Shown piece by piece: positions 23,801 to 35,366 of a stretch of 64,000 nucleotides of DNA. The notes beneath the pieces are model-generated. The model saw only the letters and a list, made by a program, of their open reading frames with translations. It did not search any database and was not told the DNA's origin. The stretch comes from Escallonia rubra (lineage: Eukaryota > Streptophyta > Magnoliopsida > Escalloniales > Escalloniaceae), in NCBI GenBank assembly GCA_033065855.1, contig JAVXUO010002326.1, forward strand, positions 1,054,001-1,118,000. Reading direction: 5' to 3'. Made by a program: the position numbers and the translations under genes. The stretch's first letter is position 1. Each line of letters opens with the position of its first letter.

Positions 23801-24412
23801 TTTTAAAGTCATCAACCGTGATCAGAATAAAGATAGCCACAAAAAAAAAGCCAAACTCAAAAGTAGAAGACAAAAAAGTAATAAAGAAGCACAAACCTGG
23901 TTATGGGGTTGAACCCACTCACGATCGACCCAGCCACGGTGGACCCTCAGATCAGACCGGCGGAACTCGATCTCGTCCGGCGGATTCTTGAAGTAAACCA
24001 CATACCTGGACGCCGAGCCGCCCTCCACCACCTTCGTAACGACGCCGGTCCACCAACCGTCCCGGTGGGCCGCCTCGACGACGTCGTACCGCTCGAACGC
24101 ATATTCGCTGTCGTCGTGCATCGGCAGGGGCCTCACGAACGACCGGCCAACGTACTCCCTCAGGGGCTCCTTCGAGCCCTCGTCGGCCAGCAGAGTCTCG
24201 TACTGCACCAGGAACTTGTCGCTGTTGTCGGAGCTTCGGCGGCGCCGCTTGATGTAGTTTCTCGTGGAGGGCGGCTGGAGGACGGTGGCGACGTACCAGG
24301 CGTCACGGAAGCCGTCGTCGTCGCTGCTGACCTCGACCCGCGAGCCCTTGGGGAATAGTTCCTCGGCCTTGACGCCGCCGCTGCTGGTACTGATACCGGA
24401 GCTCCTCTTCAT
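17839..24412 (-). CDS. Agenet (plant Tudor-like) domain protein, three exons
   Basis: Three exons join in phase 0: 24412-23897 (172 codons), 19750-19343 (136 codons) and 18048-17839 (69 codons plus TGA). Each junction has GT and AG (CAG|GTTTGT, AAAG|GGAACG, CGG|GTATGA, TTTAG|GAAGTT). The predicted protein is 377 residues. It holds four Agenet repeats: two in exon 1 (about residues 20-95, [20 protein letters not shown], and 105-165, ending [10 protein letters not shown]) and two in exon 2 (about 178-240, [12 protein letters not shown], and 245-305, ending [12 protein letters not shown]). Paired Agenet domains are Tudor-like and in plant relatives of the DUF724 group bind modified histones or RNA; the partner here is inferred only. 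The tail, about 70 residues, is Ser/Asp/Lys-rich with no known fold. No DUF724 domain was found; further exons cannot be excluded. The ATG is followed directly by the domain, and an in-frame alternative is not evident. The first exon is much richer in GC than its surroundings. Confidence 0.85.
20505..21150 (-). mobile_element. Remnant of an L1-type LINE (zf-RVT region) in intron 1 of the Agenet gene
   Basis: The minus strand at 20690-20900 encodes [19 protein letters not shown]. Further left, at 20520-20650, it encodes [20 protein letters not shown] then CKRDGELA. Both match the zinc-binding C-terminal part of plant LINE polyproteins (zf-RVT, usual pattern CYMCKR-G-S-DHLLLHC). The second cysteine pair is lost and the frames are interrupted. 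No RT core, endonuclease or poly(A) tail is present, so this is an old scrap. Confidence 0.65.
22981..23172 (+). other. Open stretch upstream of the plastid fragment
   Basis: An open frame from 23000 runs through [19 protein letters not shown] and a second partly similar motif, [19 protein letters not shown], and continues without interruption into the ndhA-derived part, ending at 23266. The internal motif SNYG occurs twice. I do not recognise it. It lies in intron 1 of the Agenet gene on the opposite strand, so it may be chance. Confidence 0.3.
23173..23392 (+). pseudogene. ndhA: Nuclear insertion of plastid DNA: fragment of ndhA exon 1
   Basis: The plus strand encodes [20 protein letters not shown], then [20 protein letters not shown], then [20 protein letters not shown]. 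This is the first exon of plastid NdhA, a membrane subunit of the chloroplast NDH complex, at about residues 25-100. One TAT codon for Tyr is now TAA (23264-23266), and several substitutions and a small deletion near 23200 separate it from the usual plastid sequence. The fragment has no start, no second exon and no plastid flanks. It is a NUPT and not functional. It lies in intron 1 of the Agenet gene, in the opposite orientation. Confidence 0.9.
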
Positions 24413-24537
24413 CGTTTTGGTTTAGGCAGTTGCAAAATTGACAAATTGGGGGAGCGGGGAGACTGTGTAGGGGTACATTGTTGGTGGGTTATGCCGAAAG
24501 TCGTGATTTCTGACTGGTTTTTGGGTTTCGAGTGCGT

Positions 24538-24566
24538 GGAGAGGGAGAGGGAGAGGGAGAGGGGGG
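24538..24566. repeat. GA-rich simple repeat in the 5' flank of the Agenet gene
   Basis: A run of GAGAGG units ends in a G tract. It lies about 125-155 bp upstream of the Agenet ATG. Read in the gene's sense it is a CT-rich patch of the kind common in plant core promoters and 5' UTRs. A regulatory role is inference. Confidence 0.6.
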
Positions 24567-24741
24567 GTGGTGATCAGCACGAAGACCAAAGCTTGCAGCT
24601 GTTCTCCGAGCAGAGCGCCGAGTTATGGAGTGACTCCGTCGAGGAAATGAGTACAGTGACGTCACTGATGGTGATAGAGCACCACGGTTGTGTATGCAAA
24701 TAGTACTGTTGACCGTTGTCCATGAATTTGGATAATGAAAT

Positions 24742-24903
24742 ATACTCCGTCCATCCAAAATCATATTTCTCTCTTTTTTTTTTTTTTTAATCGTCTCTAA
24801 AAAATTGTTCACTTTTAAATTAATAAGATTTTATAAGTACTTTTATAATTTTTTTTATTTTATTTTTTTCTCTAAATTTAACTCTTCACCAACTCATTTT
24901 CTC
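24742..24903. mobile_element. Possible Stowaway-like MITE remnant
   Basis: TACTCCGTCCATCCAAAATC at 24742-24761 resembles the usual Stowaway end CTCCCTCCGTCCCA after its TA target. The AT-rich body that follows fits too. A matching right end was not found; the stretch stops at the copia fragment at 24904. Confidence 0.35.
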
Positions 24904-26545
24904 CTAGGTCTGTGGGGAATCAGCTGCTGAATGCTTGAAGTATGCTGCCAAAAGAGTAGTCACAGGTTTGGAGTTTTCCATACCAAAGCACTGCAGTACT
25001 CGCTCAATGTACTTTTTCTGGGATAAGTACAAAATTCTTGCAGGTCCATCCATCTGAATATGAATCTCCATCTCTAATATCCTCTTTGTTGCACCTAAGT
25101 CTTTCATCTCAAATTCTCTTTTCAAATGTTCTTTCAAACCATTGATATCTGACATTGATGTCAACAATCAACATGTCATCAATATACAATAACAATTATC
25201 AATGAGAACCATCTGTGAACCTCTGGTGATAGATACAACTGTCATAGGCACTCTTTGTATAATCTCTATCTGTCATGAAAGTGTCGAACCACTTATACCA
25301 GTGACTTGGAGATTTCTTTAATCCATAAAAGGATATCTTCAACAAGCAAACATGATCTTTCTTATCCTGGATCACGAACCTCTCTGGCTGACGCATGAAT
25401 ATGTGATATTCTAACTCACCGTGTAAAAAATCTATCTTGACATCTAGTTGTTCTAACTCCAAGTCATACAGCGAAACCATAGTAAGCAACACTCTTATCG
25501 AAGTATATTTTATTGCAGGAAATTTTTTTTCATTATAATCAACACCTTCTCTCTGAGTAAAACCCTTAGCTACCAAGCTTGCTTTATATCTTGCATATTC
25601 CATTCCAGGAACTCCCTATTCTTCTTGTAGACCTATTTGCAACCTTTAATCTTTTGACCCATAGGCAATTTCACCAGTTTCCATGTTTGATTCTTATAAA
25701 GAGATTCCATATCCTCACTCATAGCAACTGTCCACTGCTGATTTCATGCTCTTGATGGCCTTTTTATATGTAACAGGCTCTTCAACCTCAATAGCCTCTG
25801 CCACACTAAGAGTATAAGCAACCATATCCACATCATACTTCTGAGGAGGTCAAAATTCTCTTCTCGATTTGTTTCTGGCAATGATATATGTTGTTCTTGA
25901 GGTACTTCATTTTTCTCGGTAGAATGAGAACCATCTTCCTCATCTGTAAGAATTATAGGTAAAGAGTCTAGAGCTTGAACCTTCAGCTCCACCTTCACCC
26001 TGACACTGTGGTCTTTCCCTGCATCAATCAACTCCTCATTCTTCAAAAGCATCGAAGACTCATCAAAGGTCACATCTCTGTTAATTAAGAACCCGAATGA
26101 CTTAGAATCGGGACACCATAACTGGTTCACTTTTACCCCACTTGCATAGCCTAAGAAAATGCACTTCTTTGCTGTCGGTTCAAGTTTACCATCATTAACA
26201 TGAGCACAAGCAAGACAACCAAATATCCTCAAATTTTCATAATTAGCATGCTTGTGAGACCAAACTTTTACAGGAGTCTTGCAATCAATTGCAACCGATG
26301 GAGACCTATTCACCAAATATGCAGACGTGTTAACAGCTTCTGCCCAAAATTCCTCCGATAACTTGGCATTTGAAAGCATACACCGAGCAGTCTCAATGAG
26401 AGTTCTATTCATCCGCTCTGGAACCCCATTCTGATGTGGCATTTTTCTAACACTGCAATGCATCACTATGCCTTCATTCTTGCAGAACTCAGTGAACTCA
26501 TTCAAACAGAATTCCATGCGATTGTCAGTCCTCAATGGGAGTTTT
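24904..26545 (-). mobile_element. Ty1/copia internal fragment (integrase and RT), no LTRs
   Basis: Read right to left, this fossil starts inside the integrase core (NGVPERMNRTLIETARCML, about 26370-26430), goes through its C-terminal part (GCLACAHV, FLGYA), then an RT start (KASLVAKGFTQREGVDYNE, about 25540-25595), LDVKIDFLHGEL and the later RT region (about 24904-25167). Gag, protease, the RNase H end and both LTRs are absent. It has several breaks. It resembles Tnt1-type (Tork) copia elements. Confidence 0.85.
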
Positions 26546-27101
26546 ATTCATCCAAACATGGTTGAGTCCTCAAACGAAAAACTCAAGCGGAGGGAAAATA
26601 CCGGTGGAAGGCACGTACGTCCCACTGCCTGAGCAAGCGAGCCAACCTCCAAAGGTGATGGCTCGATGACAACATCGGCCAATGACTCGACTTCCACATG
26701 CGGAGAATGACCCAATTCCAAAGAATGATCCGTTGGTAGTAACTGGGATATTGGAGGAGCGTGGCCCAAGGAAGGAGAGTGAGCCAATTTAGTATGAGCT
26801 AAGTCAGAGAGTATAGGTTCTTGAAGCCCAACACGGTTACTTGAAGAAAAGGATCCATATTGGTCCAATATTCCACAACCAGTGGAAATAAAGTTATGAA
26901 ATGAAATAGTATGCAGCGTATGGTCCTGTTTTGCGGTCAGTCCATTAGTATGTCCAATTAAAGTAGGCCCAGTAGTAGGAAGAACATTCTTCAGTCCATT
27001 AGTATGTCCAATTGAAGCCACGCGTGGTAGAACATTCTTCAAATTTTACGCGTCTAGCCCTAGCTTAAATTCTATCTACGTTTGATATAATAATGCAATT
27101 G
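26546..27101 (-). other. Unrecognised open stretch next to the copia fragment
   Basis: A 164-codon open frame (27042-26548) contains a near-duplicate 13-residue motif (IGHTNGLKNVLP, IGHTNGL). It is rich in Pro, Ser, His and Leu, with no known fold. The duplication at the DNA level (AGTCCATTAGTATGTCCAAT, twice, at about 26938 and 26993) shows a short tandem event. It may be part of an unknown retroelement or chance. There is no start context or splice evidence. Confidence 0.3.
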
Positions 27102-27220
27102 TAGCACGCACGATTAAGTCGAGCTGTGCTTTCACCTTTTAGTTTATTTCAATACAAAAGCTTCACTTCGTAAAATCGGTGAGGTTTTTGTATTTACACG
27201 TTTATCTTCCCACTATACTC
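27102..27220 (+). repeat. 119-bp repeat, second copy (identical to 3773-3891)
   Basis: This copy is identical to the sequence next to the copia LTR at 3773. It is preceded here by GATATAATAATGCAATTG and followed by GTCTTCAGTTTAG, neither of which matches the first copy. It therefore marks one true shared edge on the right (…CACTATACTC). Confidence 0.9.
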
Positions 27221-28119
27221 GTCTTCAGTTTAGAGTCCTTTTTTCGGGTGATCCATCATTGACAATGAGCAATTCAAATGAGCGACCCTGAAAATTTATA
27301 AATTTCATTTTATTATCTTCAAGGATACAGGTTAATGGACAATCTTGTTTTCTTCATTAGTAGAGCTCCATTATAGTTGTTTCTCAAGTCAATCAAGCAA
27401 AAACGTACTTTCTTAATGTATCTCTTCTTCCATTTTCAAGTCATATATGAATTGGGATCGTATCTCTTTTATTGAAGTTGTTGCTATCTCATCCTGGCCA
27501 TGCACACTTGGACCTCTGCTATACTGTCTGGCAACCCCGATCGGCCGGCCTGCTCCTGTCACGCTACTCGATCGACCGGCTTCACCGGCCGACGTGCCTA
27601 CCTCGGTTGGCTGCGCACATTTGGACTACCTCGCCGACTCCGCGACCCCCGTCTCTCACGCTCAAGAGCTGACTCTACGAGCCCCATTGCCTGCGTCCTC
27701 GCGCCAACTCTGCGACGTCCGTCATCGGGCTCGAGCGCCAACTCTGCGACACCCATTGATGCGCATGTGCATCGTTCATGCGTCATGTGCCCCTGGCACA
27801 ATGCTTGACTCTACAACACTTTTCGTCGCGCCCGTGCGTCATATCCATGTCAAGTGCCCCGATATTTTACCACTCTGTCGTGCCCACGCTCCGCGCTGTT
27901 TATGCAGTCACGTCCCCTGGCTCTCTGTCACACTATCATGCCGTCAGCACCGCACACAGTCCACTATGCCCATGTGTAATGCCGCTAATACAGTCGTGCC
28001 CCCTGGCATCCTGTCACACTATCACGCCCTCGCGTAGGTCCATCTTTTCACCATACCATGCACACCTTGCCTTGGTCGTGGAACATGCTTCGATCCATTC
28101 TCCAGAGTGTGTAGCATCC
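27221..28119. other. GC-rich stretch with overlapping open frames, no gene recognised
   Basis: About 27500-28040 is much richer in C and G than its surroundings. It carries long open frames in several phases and both strands, with loosely repeated phrases (GCGCCAACTCTGCGAC twice; CCCCTGGC with CTGTCACACTATCA twice). This looks like decayed repeat DNA, possibly the outer or 3' part of the Tat element to its right, and not an exon. Confidence 0.4.
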
Positions 28120-29510
28120 TGAGGGGATAGACGACTCCTCCGGGACACTATCTCCATCAGGGAGCTCTAAGTGCTCCGGTATGAAGACTACCATTTTGCC
28201 AGGTAAATGGCTCCTCCGAGATGTTACCTTGGCCCGTTGGGTAGGCGACTCTTCCGGGACACTACCTTGGCGCGCTCTGAGTGCTCTGGCACAAGGACTC
28301 ACCCGCGGCTAGACCAGGCAAAAAAAGGCCCGGACCCGCGGGTCGATCCGTACCTGGCCAAAAAAACCCCAGTACAGGGACCTATTTTGAAGACCCGTTG
28401 ACAGCAGACCTATACCCGAACCGGACTGTAATTTTCGGGTAAATTCGGGCCGGGTATGATTTACTCGGGCTACCCGTATTTTGTACTATATAACTAAGTG
28501 TTAGGGTTTCTATTTAGATTCACTCATTTTTTTCTTGCACCGCTCTTCCTTCCCTCCCTTCCTCTCTGAACTTTCTCTCTCCCACAGTGCTGCTCTACAT
28601 CTCTCACCCCCAGTGCTGCTCTCATTCTCTCACCCTTGGTACTGCTCTCTCGTGACGGCGCTGCTCTTTCGTGTCGTGACTTGGCTCTCTCCATCGACGA
28701 CCAATCTATGCCAGATACTCTCACGACGTCACTTTCTTTATCGACGACCAAGCTACGCCAGATCCGCCGCAGATCCACCTCCAATGTCTCCGGTGCCACG
28801 TCTATGCCACATCTCCGACGCCACATCTCCGACGCCACATCTCCGATCATGAAAGGGATAGTACAGAACTTACAGCAAAGACCAAAGTGGTCTCCGATCG
28901 ACTTTCTTACGCTTTTTGAGTTTAGCAAATTTTTTTTTCCCCAGATCTATTTGTTATTTGTGTTTATGAAGTATTTTACTACTATGTGCTTATTGTGTTA
29001 TTGTGTTCAGATTGAAAGTGCTTATTGTGTTGGATTTGAGACCTGAGATGATCACTTCCCAAATGAATTGTAGAAATTAAATTAGAAAATGTGTAGTAGT
29101 AAAAAAGAAGGAAAAAGTACTCCAAAAGAATTAGCTCGATGAATATCAGGTAATAAAAAATTTAAAATAATAATAATTAAAAAAATCAAAATAATAATTT
29201 ATCCGCGTGTAATACCCGGCCCACCTTGGTAGGGTACAGGTACTAAAAAGCTCTACCCGAAAAAAACTGGATAAAATTTACCCGTTTGCATGGTCGGGGA
29301 TAGACGACTCCTCCGAGACACTATCTCCGCCAGGGAGCTTTAATTCCCCTTCTGCCAAGTAGATGGCTCCTCCGGGATGCTACCTCGGCCCGTCAGATGG
29401 GCGACTCCTCTGGGACACTACCTTGGTGCGCTCCAAGTGCTCCGGCACAAGGACTCACCTGCAGGATAGGCGACTCCTCCGGGACACTATCTCTGCCAGG
29501 ATGTCTGCAT
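28120..29510. repeat. Tandem repeats based on GACTCCTCCGGGACACTA, split by a hAT-like insertion
   Basis: Units with GACTCCTCCGGGACACTATC, GGCTCCTCCGGGATGCTACC and GTGCTCCGGCACAAGGACTC occur at about 28120-28303 and again at about 29296-29510. The order on the two sides is the same. The array lies left of the antisense PMD ORF of the second Tat element, the same place as the repeats at 7260-8320 in the first. Confidence 0.75.
28312..29295. mobile_element. Non-autonomous hAT-like element, about 984 bp
   Basis: The ends pair as inverted repeats: GACCAGGCAAAAAA on the left and, reverse-complemented on the right, GACCATGCAAACGGG. Subterminal GGCCCGGACCCGCGGGTC-type and TACCCGG repeats resemble other plant hAT elements. 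It interrupts the GACTCCTCC tandem repeats. The expected 8-bp target duplication is only loosely visible (GCGGCTA against GGGGATA), so the edges may be off by a base or two. No transposase is present. Confidence 0.6.
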
Positions 29511-30123
29511 GACTAGCCTACGTGAAATTGTGAAAGCCGCTTATCAATTACTACTGCCAGTCGTCTTATCTTTTGTTGACAACTGTCTAACTCCATGCAT
29601 TCATGCCAATCATTACTGCCAATTGTCTCATTCTTGTTGACAACTTTTCTTTATGTACAATTTCATTCAAATCTCGTTTCCCGCAGAATTAACATCAAAC
29701 TGCCTAATCTTATTGACATCAAATTGCCTAATCTTGTCATATCATTATTGACAATTGGCGGCACCCTCAATAACTGTAACAGTTATGCCAACTTCTTTGA
29801 TGAACGCGCGTCTTCTCAAACACCTTTTCCTGTGTGGTTCTTAGCATTCCACGTGTCTGCACTTCTATTGGTCATGGTAAACATATTTATGTAGCCAATA
29901 TTTACCCCTTGACTCTTGCGACGTATGTAGTCATGCGAGTTAATTCCTGATCCGACTCAACCTCTAGCAGTTTCATCCATTACTCAACCGTTTTGATAAG
30001 GGTAAGTCTAACTCTTCAACTTATTCTAGTTAAACATAACTTGTTTTACCTTCAAGACTTTACTCTTGCTCCTTTCATAACTGAAACCCTTTACCTGTTA
30101 TTCTATTGTAATTCTCAAAAGCC
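29511..30123. other. Non-coding stretch upstream of the antisense PMD ORF
   Basis: An AT-rich segment with a twice-repeated phrase (AATCATTACTGCCAATTGTC, compare AATTACTACTGCCAGTCGTC) and TTGTTGACAACT. It would hold the promoter and leader of the antisense ORF if that ORF was ever expressed. No gene was found. Confidence 0.4.
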
Positions 30124-33100
30124 ATGGGAAAGTGGAAACCCATCTCGAAAGGTGACGAAGGAGATGGAGTTATTTGTCCACACAACCCTCAATGGGGCGT
30201 TGGTGCCTTTATGGCTCCGTTGAACCAATTTACACACGCATTCTGATCCTATCTAAAAAACGCCCAAAATTGATCAATCCTCATATTTTGGATCCTTTTT
30301 TAGGAGCTAACCTCAATCTTTAGAGGGATACTCGATTAATGAATCAGATTAGCTTCTGCAAAGCACACCTTATCTAAATTGGAAAGGCTGGGATGAATCT
30401 AGGCTGTCGATTTTGTCTTGGCCTACCCTTATTCACGCCGATTGGGGTTTATGGGTTTGTCGGCTTCTTATTCCTATCAATGGAGACGACAAGGTATCCA
30501 TGAACTCATTCACATGTCTAAGAATCCTCCTAAGGTGGATCAATGGCTTTTAAGCTCATCTTTTTATTTCTGGTCCATTACTAGCAATCATGCCAATGCA
30601 TTATCCAATTATAACCTTTCTGGCTTATCCTTTGATCTCCTTGTAATTCCCGCGATATTCTGAAACATTTAAATGATGTTTCAAGAAATCGCGTTCTAAA
30701 CACGCAGATACCTCACCCGATTTGAAAGAATTAGCTATCTTATTATGGAAGTGGCTTTCTCCCCATGATTTTTATGTGTTGAGTTTATCTTTGACTAGGA
30801 AATACATGAATTTAGCGTATGCACTTGCACCTCTTTTGCTAGGTAGTCTGTATAGGGCTATGTTCACGATGATGAATAAAAAATTCTACTGGATTCGATG
30901 GCCTTTTCTGGTTAGTCTAAATGTGGCTGCAAACCTATTTCTCAGAGTTCGCGCCTTCGATTCCCCTCCAGCCTACTACTCCTTTCTTTACCTATGGTCA
31001 TTGCCTGTCTTTGGTCAAGATAAGACTTCATTCTTTCATATCTTGCTTTCGTTTCTTTTTTTGCTTTACTCACATCAAACGCTCACACCCATTCTTTTCT
31101 AAAGAATTCGGCCTTGACTGGTTTAGGAGCCTCCGAACTGGCATAGATGAGGGGATGTTTAAAGAATCGCAAGACTTTATGTAGAGAGTGTGGGCCAATT
31201 TCTTATGTGGATGTTTTTATACATGTGGGTGGCCAAATTAGTAGCACGCCTTTTGGGGTATGCAGCTATGAGCGGTATACACCATCTCAGTGGCTAATAA
31301 TTTGGATTGGTTCAAGGGATACCGGTTTCTTAGAGGCCAAAGAAAGGCTCAAAAGGGTGACTCCCAACCATATTCGGGCGATAGACAGGGATGTTGATCG
31401 ATCGAATGATAACTTTGTCATGTCGAACTTTGTGATCCGAACCGCTGAATTAGTTCGCCCCTTTGATGCATGGTATCAATGCAAGGTTTCCAAACTATGC
31501 GATGGCCTCAAGTATGTCGATTGTAGCTCTAGATAATCCAAATCGACTAGGTATCGTATTTTGGCTTTTCAATATTTGTTTATGCTATTATTACTAGTCA
31601 TTTACCATATTTTGACTTTATCAATATAGCCGAAGGAATCAACAATCCTAATACGCCAGGGAAAAGGAGAAAATTTCCTTCTTAGGAGCCTTCTCGACAA
31701 GTGTGGGCCAAGAAAGGAAAAAGAACCAGCTGTCAAGCCTTTACCCGATGAGCCTAAGCCTGATGAAATTACAGATGATCCATCCCAAGAGTCTTCCATA
31801 GAAGAAGACTCTGAGGATGCCATTGATGAAAAAGAAGAAGAAGAAGACAACGTACCTCTCATCCGGAAGGGCAAGAAATCCAAGAGAAGAGGAAGCAAAC
31901 AAGTTAAGCCTTTGGTGAAGCTTCTTTAGATCCTCAATTGACGGAGCCAATATCGACTGTTCCCTTGAGCATGGTTCCTATTGCATACACATCTTCGGCT
32001 ATTGGTAGCATGCTAACATCCTCATCAAGTAAGTAACATCTATCGATTTATGATATCCCATTGATGACGGTTTTTTAAGAAGATTGACCATTGAGTTTGG
32101 CTTTTTCAGTTGATGAGAGTGCTAGGCAGTTAAAAAATTAGCCACTGAAGTAAGGACCCCTGTCGATCTGAGTGGAATGCCAGAAGCAACTGCAGAAGCC
32201 GTTGTTGTTCCAGTTGATACGCATAAAGACCCAATGACAATCCAAACTGGTGTGACAAATACTAAACCTAAAGCCACTTGGAAGAAGAGTATAGCTCATA
32301 AAACCCATTTCAGTACGAGGACTAGGGCTTTAAAGGTATTTTTCTTCTTTTCACAAGTTTATTTATCAGCCGTTTGTCATACCTCTTACCCTCTTCTTAG
32401 GATTTGGGTGGTATTACCATCGATTTGACTCAGAAAAGCACGAGCAAAAAAAAAGGTAACCTCTTCAAGCGATACCAGTTGTACCGATGCCTCCATTGAT
32501 ACACCGACCAATATAGAACCCCTTGGCAACGAGGGTGCTTCAATCATTTCTGGTCATCAATTTTCACCAGCGTCTTAACAGGTGGGTTGATACTTAACGC
32601 TATTGCTTTGTGCCATTTTCGATGGTTCACATCTTGTTTTTAATTTCGGTAGGGCAATGATGAATCTTGGGACATTCAAGGCGATGAGGACTCCAGTGAT
32701 CATCATTCTAACCAATCAGAGAATGTCTCATTAATCATCTCTCATATTCCTAAAGTTCACTCATCAGCTTGAGTTAGTCACTCTCCAGCCGTAAGTCCAA
32801 TCAAGAGCCCAACCATGGTTACTCCAGGTACCGCTCAAACAACTATTGTCTTTACTATGAATGAACTGGTTGTTCTAATGCCCTTGTCAATCACTCCAAG
32901 CTCACCAGTAGTTGCTCAATCAACAGGAAAGACATGAGACACTTCTGCTGCGAATGAGCCGATCCACCCTATACTCGTACCAAATACATCATTTGATCGT
33001 GAGTTATTGCCAGTGATCGATGAAATCAATTAAAAATTTCAACAGCTCCAAGCAGCCATCAGTACCTATTCTTGGCCTTTTACAGAGATGTCATCTTCTA

Positions 33101-33660
33101 CTACAAGCATTGATGTGACTGCTGTGTAGAGCATTTTCAAAAGTCTGCTCAGTCATCGACTTTCGGATGTATTGGCCAATGATGATGCAGTATCGAAGCT
33201 GAATGGTTTGATAGACACCTTAGCTAACAATGCATATATACTAAATAGTGCACAAGCAAAATTAATTACCACTTTGAAGTTACAGATTCTGCTTGTATCT
33301 TTTTCTTGGAAGCAAGGGATGAACATCAAGTCAAGTACCCAAATGGTGGATAAAGACATCGATGCCTTAAACATGAAGATCCAAGAGAAGCATCAAGCCA
33401 GTCTGTAGATTTCAAAGGACATTGAACAAGTCACGTATGAGATAAAGGAACTAGAAGTCAAGATGACTGTTTTGAAGCAAAAGGAGCAAGATTTACTCCA
33501 ACAGCAAGGTGCAGTCTATCAAGAAGCAGTTGATTTGGCTAAAGCTCGGGAGGAACCACTAAAAAAATGAGCAAGGGCTCACTCTCAACTTGCCTTTGCA
33601 GATCAGATCATTTTCAAGGCTGAATCACAATGGAAAGATATACAGACTGCTTTTGATATT
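30124..33660 (+). pseudogene. Antisense plant-mobile-domain extra ORF of the second Tat element, broken
   Basis: It starts with MGKWKPISKGDEGDGVICPH, a start typical of plant PMD proteins, directly after an AT-rich leader. Further on, VQ-like MWLQTYFSEFAP (about 30920-30960) and a YTISVANNLDWFKGY stretch (about 31275-31320) match later PMD segments. The distal part (about 33030-33660) is Gln/Lys/Glu-rich coiled coil, as in many PMD proteins. It lies antisense to pol, between the integrase and the 3' repeats. It is a fossil with many breaks. Introns may be present, but no model is offered. Confidence 0.65.
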
Positions 33661-33899
33661 TGAACTTATTTGCAACTGTCCTGTTTTACATCTTTGTTTA
33701 TCAAAATGATTTCTCCAATTTTTTTATCAGAACAATCTTTTTAGCCGAATCTTGTTCTTTTCTTGACCATTGTTTCAATGTTACAACATCGCTGGTTTTG
33801 TCTTACGTTATATAGCCTTTGACAGGCTAATGCAAACTTTCTTTATCGATTGGTTCGACCCCTTCCTACGTAGAAGGAAAATATATATTTTAAATATCG

Positions 33900-35361
33900 G
33901 CCATTGATTAGTTTGGCATGCAATTGCCCCCTAAGGATTTTAACCAATATGCTCCCTCTTTTAGCACTTTATGCACTTGAAAAGGTCCTTCCTAATTTGG
34001 GGACCATTTTCAAACTTTGGATCTATAGATCCTATTGGGAAAATGGTCTTCCAAACCAAATCCTTTTCCTTAAACGATTTAGGTAAAACTCTTCTATTAT
34101 AGGGCGTGATTATTTTTAGCTTTTGAGCATGCAATCTATCTAGAGCGTCCAATTAATGGTTGTCTAAATCTTTCAACTCGATTGCCATGGCCTCATTGTA
34201 TTCTGTCACAGGAAGATTATTCTGCATAGCCACGCGAAATGACTTGATTGTTATCTCCATTGGCAGCATGAAATCATGCCCAAATGTCAAAGCGTACGAA
34301 GTTAATCCCGTGCTAGACTTTGAAGAAGTTTGAAATGCCCATAGAACTTCTGATAACAATCGATGACATCACTAAGAATGTCTTCAATTGCCCTCTCCAT
34401 GATATGCTTTATCAATTTGTTTGTAGCTTCGACTTGACCATTTGCTTATGTGTAATATAGAGTGAAGTTCAATATTTTGAATTTATATCCCTTAGCAAAC
34501 ACAAGTAATTGGCCCTCGGTAGACTTTGACATGCTTTTAAGAAGTTAATCTTGTGCTAGACTTTGAAGAAGTTCAAAATGCCTATAAAACCTCTGATAAC
34601 AATCGATGCCATTACTAGAAGTGTCTTTAATTGCCCTCTCCATAATATGCTTTATCAATTTTTTATAGCTTCGGTTTGACCATCTCCTTGTGCATAATAT
34701 GGGGTGGAGTTCAATATTTTGAATTTATATTCCTATATTTTGGGGGGGGGGGGGGGGTTAAACAATACCTCTATCAGCCATAATAGTTTGAGGTAATCCA
34801 AATCGATGGATTATATATATATTTTTGATGAATGTGATGACATCATCTTGAATGACTGTCTTCATCGGCTTTGCTTCAGTCCACTTGGTAGAATAATCAG
34901 TCGCGACAATGATAAAACCATATTGCTTAGATAAGTGGGAATGTATCTGGCTTATCAAATCCATAGCCCACCCACGAAAAGGCCATGGTTTTACTATCAA
35001 TTATAAATCTATACAATGCTCTCGAAGGATCGCTCTATGCTTTTGGCAAGCTTGGCACCCCTTTGCATCTGATGCAATCTTCCATTATGGTGGGCCAATA
35101 ATGACCATGTCGTCTAATCATCCATCTCATCTTGACACCTGCTTGATGGGCACCACAAGTACCTTCGTGTACTTCAGCTCTCACTTGCATGGCTTCTTGT
35201 TGTCTTAAACATCTTAACACCAGTCCTTCTGGCATTCGTTTGAACAAATCGTTATTTAGAATAAAATACTTAACTGCTTGTAACTTTATCTTCCTCTCCA
35301 CTCTTGATTGAGGATTCTGTAGAAATTGAATAATGGGAGTTCGCCAATCATCTTGGGCCAA
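33900..35361 (-). mobile_element. Integrase part of the second Tat element
   Basis: Part of the fossil element. The zinc-binding N-terminal part (EVHEGTCGAHQAG, then CIRC) lies at about 35035-35190. The core (PFRGWAMDLISQI and ATDYSTKWTEAKPM) lies at about 34850-34985, and the later region (ALTFGHDFMLPMEI and the C-terminal tail) at about 33960-34360. A run of 16 G bases (34742-34757) lies within it. It is broken. Confidence 0.85.
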
Positions 35362-35366
35362 ATCAA

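Noticed and set aside
23903-24358. 151-codon open frame opposite Agenet exon 1
   Set aside because: It is a shadow of the GC-rich coding exon on the other strand; the minus-strand frame has the Agenet motifs and splice sites.
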